Origin: CAYQPF01 sp964419225
GTDB taxonomy: Bacteria > Cloacimonadota > Cloacimonadia > Cloacimonadales > CAYQPF01
DNA: 20,601 nucleotides
Assembly (NCBI GenBank): GCA_964419225.1
Contig: CAYQPF010000091.1
Location: forward strand, 1-20,601
Reading direction: 5' to 3'
Below are positions 7,431 to 14,809 of the stretch, piece by piece (the first letter of the stretch is position 1; each line of letters opens with the position of its first letter). A program made the position numbers and the translations under genes. The notes beneath the pieces were generated by a model. The model made no database searches. It had not been told where the DNA came from and was given only the letters and a program-made list of their open reading frames with translations.

Positions 7431-8609
7431 ATGAAGTATGATTTCGAGCAAAGGATCGACAGAACCAATACAGGCAGCTTTAAGTGGGATGGAATGGATA
7501 TGTTTTTCGGCACAAATGATCTTTTACCGATGTGGATCGCAGATATGGATTTTCCGACTCCTGCTCCTGTTGTTGAAGCATTAAAAAAAAGAATTGAACA
7601 TCCCTGTTATGGATACACTCTCCGTATGGAATCATATTATCTTTCCCTTATGAACTGGTTGAGCAGACGGCATGGCTGGACTATCGAAAAGAACTGGATC
7701 TGCAACAGTCCCGGCATTATCCCTGCCCTGGCAATTTCTGTGATTACTTTTACCCAACCTGGTGATAGTGTAATCCTGCAAGCTCCGGTTTATCATCCTT
7801 TTTATGATGCCATTACCTGTAACGAAAGAAAATTAGTAGTTAACGAACTGCAATTCAACGGTTCAGAATATCAAATGGACTTTGCTGACTTTGAGATAAA
7901 AGTCCGGGAAAACAATGTAAAACTCTTTTTTTTATGTAATCCACATAATCCGGTTGGAAGAGTTTGGACTTATGATGAACTCTTTACTCTGGGGAATATA
8001 TGTAAAAAATATGGAGTTCAGGTAATTTCAGACGAGATCCATTCAGATCTGATCTACTCAGGCCATAAACATATCATATTCAGCCAGATTGCAGATTTCA
8101 GCAATTTTACGATATCCTGCTATGCACCGAGTAAAACTTTCAATTTGGCAGGTTTATTAACTTCTGCTATTGTGATACCCAATTCAGACCTGAGAAATGT
8201 TTTTTCAGGGAAATTATGGAATCTGGGACTTTATCTGGGAAATATATTTGGAGTTACAGCTTTTGAAGCAGCTTATAATGAATGTGAAGATTGGTTGGAA
8301 CAGTTGAAAGATTACCTGACTGGTAATATAGATTATATGAAAGATTTTATCGAAAAGAAAATTCCTCAACTTAAATTTCACAAACCGCAGAGTACTTATT
8401 TGGCCTGGCTCGATTGTCGTGAATTGGGGTTGGATAATGAAAATTTAAAACAATTAGTTATCCATCAAGCCAAATTGGGCTTAGAAATGGGTACAGATTT
8501 TGGTCCCGGAGGTTCCGGATATATGCGCTTAAACTTTGCCTGTCCCAGGGGTCTTTTAAGAGAAGGTTTGGAAAGACTGGAGACGGCAGTAAATTCCTTA
8601 AGGAGTTAA
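7431..8609 (+). CDS. PLP-dependent aminotransferase-fold enzyme, MalY/PatB family (putative C-S lyase)
   Basis: This 392-residue fold-type I PLP enzyme is full length for the family. MalY/PatB members cleave C-S bonds (cystathionine beta-lyase) and release homocysteine, pyruvate and ammonia, and some double as regulators. Visible motifs are the N-terminal LPMWIADMDFPTP (32-44), NPHNPVGR (170-177), SDEIHSDL (200-207) and the Schiff-base segment YAPSKTFNLAG with K235. A C-terminal GxGYMRLNFACPR holds the arginine that binds the substrate carboxylate. ATG at 7431 is preferred over an in-frame GTG at 7419 because AGAGGTGAT overlaps the GTG and sits 8 nt before the ATG. It diverges from trpS and is coupled to the PspC gene downstream. 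C-S lyase rather than aminotransferase activity is inferred from family resemblance. Confidence 0.88.
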   Translation: MKYDFEQRIDRTNTGSFKWDGMDMFFGTNDLLPMWIADMDFPTPAPVVEALKKRIEHPCYGYTLRMESYYLSLMNWLSRRHGWTIEKNWICNSPGIIPALAISVITFTQPGDSVILQAPVYHPFYDAITCNERKLVVNELQFNGSEYQMDFADFEIKVRENNVKLFFLCNPHNPVGRVWTYDELFTLGNICKKYGVQVISDEIHSDLIYSGHKHIIFSQIADFSNFTISCYAPSKTFNLAGLLTSAIVIPNSDLRNVFSGKLWNLGLYLGNIFGVTAFEAAYNECEDWLEQLKDYLTGNIDYMKDFIEKKIPQLKFHKPQSTYLAWLDCRELGLDNENLKQLVIHQAKLGLEMGTDFGPGGSGYMRLNFACPRGLLREGLERLETAVNSLRS

Positions 8610-8610
8610 A

Positions 8611-9018
8611 ATGAACAAATTACACCTTTCAACAACTGACACAAAGATCGGAGGAGTATGCGGTGGTTTATCCGAATCCTTCGGGATTTCTTCAGACATC
8701 ATTCGGATAGCATTTATTCTGGGTCTGTTAGTGTTCGGAAACACGATTCTTATTTATCTTTTATTATGGCTTGTTTTGCCTCGCGTAACAAATGTTGAAG
8801 AGACTGATTCAAATTTTCAGACAAATTCCAACAGAATTTATCGTGATTATGATGACAGAATCATAGGTGGAGTTTGTTCGGGTCTGGCCCAATATATGAA
8901 TTGGGATGTCTCTTTGGTCAGAGTATTAACAATAGGTTTGGTCTTTTACAATTTTTTTACAGTCCTGATTTATTTTGCTATGTGGATGTTTTTACCATTA
9001 AAACCAATTAAAGATTAA
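8611..9018 (+). CDS. Tandem PspC-domain membrane protein
   Basis: This 135-residue protein contains two PspC domains in a row. The first (about 5-60) reads KIGGVCGGLSESFGISSDIIRIAFIL followed by a membrane helix ending LLLWLVLP, split here into its parts. The second (about 80-130) repeats the pattern with DRIIGGVCSGLAQYM, then a helix ending YFAMWMFLP. PspC proteins are inner-membrane parts of phage-shock or envelope-stress responses, but many stand-alone PspC proteins have no known role. Its AAGGAG ribosome site lies within the last codons of the PLP enzyme gene and only one base separates the two genes, so they are translationally coupled. No pspA or pspF is nearby. Confidence 0.9.
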   Translation: MNKLHLSTTDTKIGGVCGGLSESFGISSDIIRIAFILGLLVFGNTILIYLLLWLVLPRVTNVEETDSNFQTNSNRIYRDYDDRIIGGVCSGLAQYMNWDVSLVRVLTIGLVFYNFFTVLIYFAMWMFLPLKPIKD

Positions 9019-9025
9019 AAAAGAA

Positions 9026-9052
9026 TTGACATTTGACATTAGTAACTTTAAT
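9026..9052 (+). promoter_or_regulatory. Candidate sigma-70-type promoter of the pilus/secretin-like operon
   Basis: TTGACA at 9026-9031 is followed after 15 nt by TTTAAT at 9047-9052, upstream of the lipoprotein start at 9076. A second TTGACA lies at 9033-9038. The spacing of the best pair is short, so this is a suggestion only. Confidence 0.35.
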
Positions 9053-9075
9053 TTGGAATTATACAGGGAGGATAT

Positions 9076-9915
9076 ATGTATAAATATCTGGCCATAATTG
9101 CCTTAATAATTATTTTAGCAGGCTGTGCTGTGAACAAAAAAGATTTTATCAGATATCAAACTAAAGTAGATTCTTTATGTGTTTATACCGGAGAATTGAA
9201 CAATGTAATCCAAAATACTGCAAATGAGCTAACTTTAGTTAAACAGAAATTGGATAAGATTCAGACTCAAATGCAAAATTCCGGTATGGATAATTCCTCG
9301 TCATTAACCTCAAAAGATAATGCCCATTTTTTTGAATCAATTAGAAATTTACAAAATCAAATAGACTTTATCAATAACCAGCTTAAGAATAGTAAATCCG
9401 ATGGACAGACAAAAATTGTTACAGAAACCGGTGGTGAAACTTCAAGTCCTACTCCTGATGCAAACACTCAGAATGAAACAGTAAGTAACACTTCCCCGGT
9501 TGTGGAAACTGCAGAAAATTCTGTCAGTTCAACTCAGGATCCCAAAGAAATGTATAATCAGGCAAAAGCTGCATATGATGCTAAGAACTATTCAGAAAGT
9601 ATCACATTATTTCAAGATTTTATGAACAAATATCCCAAACATGATTTAGCAGGTAATGCTCAATATTGGATCGGAGAAAGTTATTACTCCTTGGAAGACT
9701 ATGGACAAGCACGCAAATTGTTTGAAAAAGTAACCCAAGTCTATTCTCAAAACACTAAATATATTGATAGTTTATATAAAATTGCCATGACCTATAAAAA
9801 AGAAAACAAAAATGATCGTGCTTTGGAATATTTAAAAAGAATTGAAACAGAATTCCCTAAATACGACAAAATGTCCAAAGTAAAAGCAGAAATTAAATTA
9901 ATGCAGAACAAATAA
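9076..9915 (+). CDS. TPR lipoprotein, CpoB/YbgF-like
   Basis: This 279-residue protein starts with a lipoprotein signal: ILAGC at 13-17 gives C17 as the lipidated residue. Ala follows it, which suits outer-membrane sorting. Residues 25-105 look like a coiled coil (LNNVIQNTANELTLVKQKLDKI and more). A Thr/Ser/Asn-rich linker follows to about 155. Residues 156-279 are TPR repeats closely resembling the CpoB/YbgF C-terminus (YNQAKAAYDAKNYSESI, NAQYWIGESYYSLEDYGQA). CpoB proteins coordinate cell-wall synthesis with Tol-Pal constriction. However, this gene heads a pilus/secretin-like operon, where a TPR lipoprotein could instead act as a secretin pilotin or assembly factor, as PilF/Tgl does. A GGGAGG site precedes the ATG, and the next start lies 2 nt after the stop. 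Fold and location are well supported; the role is open. Confidence 0.85.
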   Translation: MYKYLAIIALIIILAGCAVNKKDFIRYQTKVDSLCVYTGELNNVIQNTANELTLVKQKLDKIQTQMQNSGMDNSSSLTSKDNAHFFESIRNLQNQIDFINNQLKNSKSDGQTKIVTETGGETSSPTPDANTQNETVSNTSPVVETAENSVSSTQDPKEMYNQAKAAYDAKNYSESITLFQDFMNKYPKHDLAGNAQYWIGESYYSLEDYGQARKLFEKVTQVYSQNTKYIDSLYKIAMTYKKENKNDRALEYLKRIETEFPKYDKMSKVKAEIKLMQNK

Positions 9916-9917
9916 TA

Positions 9918-11129
9918 ATGTTAACATATAAAGAAGAACTGGAAAACATACCTTTATATATCTCAGGAATGGACAGAGTATCTGAGGTTAATAATCTGCT
10001 TGAAGAAAATCCAGAGTATCGTTTAGAAGCACGAGGTAAGTTGGATGCCTTTTTGGCACGTATGATTGAACTTGAAGCATCTGATATTGACTTTGGCGGT
10101 GAAGGTGCACAAGGTAAGATCTGGTACCGTATTTACGGGGAAAAAAGACCTGATACATCCTTCGAAAAAATTTCTACTGATGAAAATACAGCGATAATAT
10201 GCAGTATCTTATCTCAACGTCAAATTGATGGTCTGATGATGAGCTACAATACCGACTTTTCTTATAAATTGCTTTATAAAGGCGAATTACACAGATTCAG
10301 AGCTGATTCATACATGGATTTGGAAGTTCTTGCCATAAATTTTAGACACATTAATCCCAGACCTTTTGATCTTGCTAATTTCGGGTTTCCCAATCAAATC
10401 TTACGGAAAATCAGCTTAGCCTACGAAAAGAAAGGGCTAATTTTGGTAACAGGGATTACCGGATCTGGTAAAAGTACTACTCTCGATGCTATCATCGATA
10501 TGAATAACAGAACAAATTCCGGCCATATCGTAATCATTGGAAGTCCGATTGAGTATTTCCATAAATCCCAAAAATGTATCGTAAGACATAGAGAAGTGGG
10601 TAGGGATACTTTATCTTTTAAAGAAGGTTCTATAGAAGCTTTGAGACAAGATCCTGATATCATTGTAGTAGGGGAGATGAGAGACCCGGAAACAATCGTA
10701 ACCGTATTGGAAACTACCGATTCAGGGCATAAAGTTTTATCTACTTTACACACCAGTTCTGCGGTTGAAAGTGTTCATAGAATCGTGGCTGAATGCCCAA
10801 CTAATGAACAACAAAGAGTCAGAATGCGTTTAGCTGATACATTAAGCGTAGTAGTATCCCAGAAGTTAGTACCATCATTGGATGGAAAAAGAGTTTTATC
10901 AAAAGAAATACTCAATGTTACTCCGTCTGTTCAAGCAGCTATAATAAATAATAATATTGGAGAAATTTATCAAATGATTACGGAAGGCAAAGAGTACGGG
11001 ATGATAACGATGGAACAGGATTTATTTAGATTGTTTGCAACTAAGCAAATAAGCTGGGACAATGCACTGGCTTTTGCTAATAATAAAAAAAGAATTGAAG
11101 AATTACTAGATTTTTACAGAAGAAAATAG
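9918..11129 (+). CDS. PilT/GspE-family secretion ATPase (type IV pilus-like motor)
   Basis: This 403-residue hexameric-ATPase family member powers pilus extension or retraction, or pseudopilus assembly, from the cytoplasmic face. The N-terminal domain has ELEASDIDFGG where PilT has its ASDIH motif. The Walker A motif is GITGSGKST (179-187), Walker B is DPDIIVVGEMRD (225-236), and the His box is STLHTS (265-270). The overall layout (no long N1 domain; GMITMEQDLF near the end) is PilT-like rather than PilB-like. Two family signatures are altered. The Asp box, normally EDPIE, is GSPIE (208-212). The AIRNLIRE retraction motif is replaced by a region reading PSVQAAIINNN. The ATG at 9918 is 2 nt after the previous stop with no clear ribosome site, so it is probably coupled. 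Confidence 0.9.
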   Translation: MLTYKEELENIPLYISGMDRVSEVNNLLEENPEYRLEARGKLDAFLARMIELEASDIDFGGEGAQGKIWYRIYGEKRPDTSFEKISTDENTAIICSILSQRQIDGLMMSYNTDFSYKLLYKGELHRFRADSYMDLEVLAINFRHINPRPFDLANFGFPNQILRKISLAYEKKGLILVTGITGSGKSTTLDAIIDMNNRTNSGHIVIIGSPIEYFHKSQKCIVRHREVGRDTLSFKEGSIEALRQDPDIIVVGEMRDPETIVTVLETTDSGHKVLSTLHTSSAVESVHRIVAECPTNEQQRVRMRLADTLSVVVSQKLVPSLDGKRVLSKEILNVTPSVQAAIINNNIGEIYQMITEGKEYGMITMEQDLFRLFATKQISWDNALAFANNKKRIEELLDFYRRK

Positions 11130-11137
11130 GAATGTAA

Positions 11138-13657
11138 ATGCAAAAAAGATTTATTGGTGTTTTTCAGGAAGGAAATGATTTAAAAATTGCGGGACTTGTC
11201 TTAGATAACCGTGATTTGAAAATAGATTTTCTTTATAAAGAAAAACTCCCGGAAGACCTTAAAAAGAACGAAGAAATACCAACTTTTTCTGAACCTGTAT
11301 TTGAGTCAGAAATACAATTAGAAGACCAGAAAGAAACAGCAAAAATTCAAGATTGGGAAGATTTTGATTTTACAAGTTTAGATATGCCTGATGGAGATAA
11401 ACCGGAAAAACCACAAAACGGCAAAGGCAAAACTGCTGACTCTTTCAGAGGTGGACACAGACATACAGAAAAATTAACTACTTTCCAGATAATCCGGAAA
11501 TTGTCGGAACAACTTCATTTTGCTGACAATGATTTGGGCGTTAATGTGGAAGTATCTAACGTCAGTTATAAAAAATTAGATTTACCAAAGAAAATGTCTG
11601 CTAAGAAAACATTGTCTTATATTATTAAAGAATTGAATAATGACAAAATGTTGATTAATCCCAGCTTTAGTTTTGTAAAAGTTGATAATCGATCCATCAT
11701 GTCCATCGTACACGAAGGAAAAATGGATTTATTGGAAAATTTATTTACTATAAGCCAGATAGATTCCAAAAAGAGTTTCCGCTTTCAAGCTGTTATACCT
11801 AATGAAATCAATCTTATTAATGCTGTAAGATTAAATTACCAGATAGGTGAGGAAGATTTATCTGCAATTTTCTATGTAGGTAATGATTTTAGCAGAATAA
11901 CACTTATGAAAGGCAAACAGTTCTTTATGGCATTGCCTATTATCGGTGAAGGTTATGCAAATCCACAGATCATAACGACTCTTTATGCACGTTATCTTCT
12001 CGAAAAGACCCATTTTGCCATTCCACCCCTTAACAGAATTTTCATAGCCGGTGAAAACCTTAGTGAAAAAATGATTCTTGATTTGAAAGTCAGAGAGCCT
12101 GATATTACAATCGAGCTTCTTTTACCAATGAAAGTTCTCCCTATTGATAATACTTTAAATGAGTATTCTACTACTACTTTGGCTGAATTCATCATACCTG
12201 TCACAATGGCTTATTCCGTGATGAATCTGAAAAATCCTGACTTACTAATGTGTAATTTGCTTCCTGGAGAAGTAAAGGAACAGCAAAATGTGTTTTCCTT
12301 TTCTCTTTCCGGTTTTCTGGTAATGATTCTAATTCTTGGTACCATTTTGCTGGGGATTAGTGATAGAATGAAAATTTATAACAAAGTTACGCAATCTACT
12401 ATGGTTAATACCAGATTAAAAAATGATCTGGCAATTAATAAAGTAGTAATAGATTCCATTAAAGCAATGCAAGTAGAAACTGCTGATATTCAAAAAAATA
12501 TCTCCAGAACAAAAATGTTGATCGTAGATAAAAACCAATGGCACTATATTCTGGAACAACTTAGTATCAGCTTTAAGCAAAATCCTATGAGCTGGATTAC
12601 AAATATTCAAAAAGAAAAATCTTCTTTTAGAATTCAAGGACTAACTACTAATAGAAAAAATGTTCTGGTCTTTTCAACTATTTTTCCCAATGGAAAGATT
12701 GAAAAAGTGAATTCAAGGGAAATTGAAAAATTCAAGGTCTATGAGTTTTCAATAAGTTATTCTATGCCAGATCCTTTGGAAACAAAGAGACTGGATTACT
12801 TGAAAGAAGGTATCGTTTTTTACTCAGAATCTGAAAAGAAAAAGGATGCTCTCTTGAATACTCAAAAACCTAAAATGTTAAATCTTGATGCTGAAAGAAA
12901 AAAACTCTTAGAGAAACTGGAAAAAGAGAACAGAGTTAAAGATCTGAACAAAAAAGATAATTCTAATAAAGAAAAAGAATCTTCCGAAAATAAAAATGCT
13001 ACTGCTCAAAAACAAAAAATTACAAATACTCCTCAGAAAAGTCAGGATAATCTCAAAATACAACCTGCCAAAGCAGTACCTAAACCTGCTTCTCCTACTC
13101 CTAAAAAGGATTCGGTGAAACTTAATCCCCCTGCTAAGCAAGAAATAACTAAAAATAAAAAACAAGATGTCAAAATTGAAAAAAATGCAGAAGTAAAGAA
13201 AGTTACTAAAGCTAAACCTGTTCAAAAACCAGAGGAAGGAATTCAATCCAAGCCAAAAACAGCTCCAACAAAAACAGCTCTGCCAGACTCTTTGCAAAAC
13301 AACTTTGTCGAAGCAGTAAAAATCTTCAAAGCAGGTAAATTGGATAATTCTATTAACAGCTTTTCCAATATTATTTCTAATACAAATGATCAAAATTTGA
13401 TTTCGTTATGCTTATTTTACAAAGCTGAAGCGTATAATCAAAAAAATGAAATAGATAAAGCTAAAATAAACTATGAAAAAGTAATTCAATTAAACAAGAA
13501 AAAAGTAGATGATAGTTTAAATGAACTTGGTAGAATATACTTGATGCTGGGGGAGCGTCAAAAAGCTAAAACCACCTGGGAGAAATTACTGAAGTACTAC
13601 CCCAAAAGTAAGTATTCCAATCAGGTTAAAAACAACTTGGATGCTCTAAAAGAGTAA
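11138..13657 (+). CDS. PilM-PilN-like (GspL-like) fusion with periplasmic Lys-rich linker and TPR domain
   Basis: This 839-residue protein has several parts. Residues 1-40 look like the start of a PilM actin-like fold, followed by an acidic, probably disordered insert to about 110. Residues 110-380 continue the PilM-like domain, including DFSRITLMKGKQFFMALPI. One membrane helix follows (about 386-407, SLSGFLVMILILGTILLGI). Residues 408-560 resemble PilN: a short coiled coil, then a ferredoxin-like domain with ILEQLSISF. Residues 565-715 are a Lys/Pro/Thr-rich linker, and 720-839 are TPR repeats (CLFYKAEAYNQKNEIDKA, GRIYLMLGERQKAK). GspL of type II secretion likewise joins PilM- and PilN-like parts, but the long linker and TPR tail are not part of that family as I know it. 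Topology puts the TPRs in the periplasm. PilM/PilN assignment rests on gene order and fold features rather than strong motifs. Confidence 0.75.
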   Translation: MQKRFIGVFQEGNDLKIAGLVLDNRDLKIDFLYKEKLPEDLKKNEEIPTFSEPVFESEIQLEDQKETAKIQDWEDFDFTSLDMPDGDKPEKPQNGKGKTADSFRGGHRHTEKLTTFQIIRKLSEQLHFADNDLGVNVEVSNVSYKKLDLPKKMSAKKTLSYIIKELNNDKMLINPSFSFVKVDNRSIMSIVHEGKMDLLENLFTISQIDSKKSFRFQAVIPNEINLINAVRLNYQIGEEDLSAIFYVGNDFSRITLMKGKQFFMALPIIGEGYANPQIITTLYARYLLEKTHFAIPPLNRIFIAGENLSEKMILDLKVREPDITIELLLPMKVLPIDNTLNEYSTTTLAEFIIPVTMAYSVMNLKNPDLLMCNLLPGEVKEQQNVFSFSLSGFLVMILILGTILLGISDRMKIYNKVTQSTMVNTRLKNDLAINKVVIDSIKAMQVETADIQKNISRTKMLIVDKNQWHYILEQLSISFKQNPMSWITNIQKEKSSFRIQGLTTNRKNVLVFSTIFPNGKIEKVNSREIEKFKVYEFSISYSMPDPLETKRLDYLKEGIVFYSESEKKKDALLNTQKPKMLNLDAERKKLLEKLEKENRVKDLNKKDNSNKEKESSENKNATAQKQKITNTPQKSQDNLKIQPAKAVPKPASPTPKKDSVKLNPPAKQEITKNKKQDVKIEKNAEVKKVTKAKPVQKPEEGIQSKPKTAPTKTALPDSLQNNFVEAVKIFKAGKLDNSINSFSNIISNTNDQNLISLCLFYKAEAYNQKNEIDKAKINYEKVIQLNKKKVDDSLNELGRIYLMLGERQKAKTTWEKLLKYYPKSKYSNQVKNNLDALKE

Positions 13658-13659
13658 TT

Positions 13660-14799
13660 ATGATTATAACAGTATTAATTATTGTCGCAATGGTCGTTGG
13701 TATATTGATCTATACCATGAATAAAAAACCTGCTGTGAAAGACACACACACATCCCAGGATGCCTCAGAAGATATCGAAGTAAAAGATCTTAGCATTTCT
13801 GTGGATGACTCCGAAGTAATTGATGAAAGCCTGAGTACAATGCAGGTTAAAAAGAAAATGGATAATAAATCAAGAAATTTGATTATTCTCATCCTTTTAT
13901 TTGTTTTTTCAATAGGTGGGGTTGTCATATCTCATGTGGGAATCAATAAGAAATTCAAAACCTTGGAAACTGATAATGCTAAACTCTCTGAGGAAATTAA
14001 TAAATCTTTAGTTGAAATGGCAACTTCAGATGTTGTAAAACAGGAATTAGATCGATCAAGAGAAGAAGCTTTCTTAAACAATAAAGTTATTCTAAAAAAT
14101 AATGATCCAACTATTGCCCTGGCATATTTTTATGACTTGTCAGACCTATATTCCAGTTCTTTCAATTTCGAATTCGGAATTGTTGACACGGGTATTGTTT
14201 TGGAAGATGCTGAAGTTAGATTTAATAAATATGTTATAACCGGTACGGCTAATCTTTTTGATGTATTTAGCTTTATTGATCAATTGGAAAGACAACCATT
14301 TTGCTATTCACTTGAAACCTTAGCTCTTAGTTCTCAATCCGCTCAAAAATTTGAAGAAGTAGCTTTTTCTCTTGAAGTAAAAGGTTATTATACTAAATCA
14401 GGTATTGAATTAAGTGAATATGATTTAAATCGTGGAAAAAGAAGATCAATAAATAACAATTTCTTCTCACCGTTACTACATGGTAAATTGACTCCGGATG
14501 ATAAATTCTTCATGTCCCTTATTGATATAGAAGCAGTTACGATAATAGCACTAAGCAATGATAAGGTTTTTGTGAAGAATGATCAGGATGGAATTATAAA
14601 AATTCTCAGTATAGGTTCTCAAGTAAAGTATGGTATAATGGAGAGCATAGATTGGAAGCAACAGGAAGCTGTTTTTAAATTGAACCGATATGGTGTTTAT
14701 GAGTATATACGCATTGGGATTAACCAGAAGAAAAATTTAGCTCCTTCTACTATAAACTCTGATGCTTCTAACAGCAATAAACTACCCGAAAGAAAATAA
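13660..14799 (+). CDS. PilO-PilP-like fusion, inner-membrane alignment subunit
   Basis: This 379-residue protein has two membrane helices: residues 1-20 (MIITVLIIVAMVVGILIYTM) and 74-93 (LIILILLFVFSIGGVVISHV). About 50 acidic, soluble residues lie between them. A coiled coil (about 97-130) follows the second helix, then a PilO-like domain (about 135-245). In type IV pili, PilO pairs with PilN to bridge the membrane. Residues 270-355 resemble the beta domain of PilP: VTIIALSNDKVFVKN, GSQVKYGIMESID, then QQEAVFKLNRYGVYEYI. PilP is normally a separate lipoprotein that contacts the secretin PilQ, so a PilO-PilP fusion is proposed. The start is 2 nt after the previous stop, and the secretin gene follows after 10 nt. 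The PilP reading is less certain than the PilO one. Confidence 0.65.
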   Translation: MIITVLIIVAMVVGILIYTMNKKPAVKDTHTSQDASEDIEVKDLSISVDDSEVIDESLSTMQVKKKMDNKSRNLIILILLFVFSIGGVVISHVGINKKFKTLETDNAKLSEEINKSLVEMATSDVVKQELDRSREEAFLNNKVILKNNDPTIALAYFYDLSDLYSSSFNFEFGIVDTGIVLEDAEVRFNKYVITGTANLFDVFSFIDQLERQPFCYSLETLALSSQSAQKFEEVAFSLEVKGYYTKSGIELSEYDLNRGKRRSINNNFFSPLLHGKLTPDDKFFMSLIDIEAVTIIALSNDKVFVKNDQDGIIKILSIGSQVKYGIMESIDWKQQEAVFKLNRYGVYEYIRIGINQKKNLAPSTINSDASNSNKLPERK

Positions 14800-14809
14800 G
14801 TGAGGAACC

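Noticed and set aside
12908..13393. 161-codon minus-strand frame rich in Phe, Ser and Arg
   Set aside because: It is the antisense of the Lys/Asn-rich linker of the PilMN-like gene; the AAA-rich sense strand gives TTT-rich antisense. It has no ribosome site.
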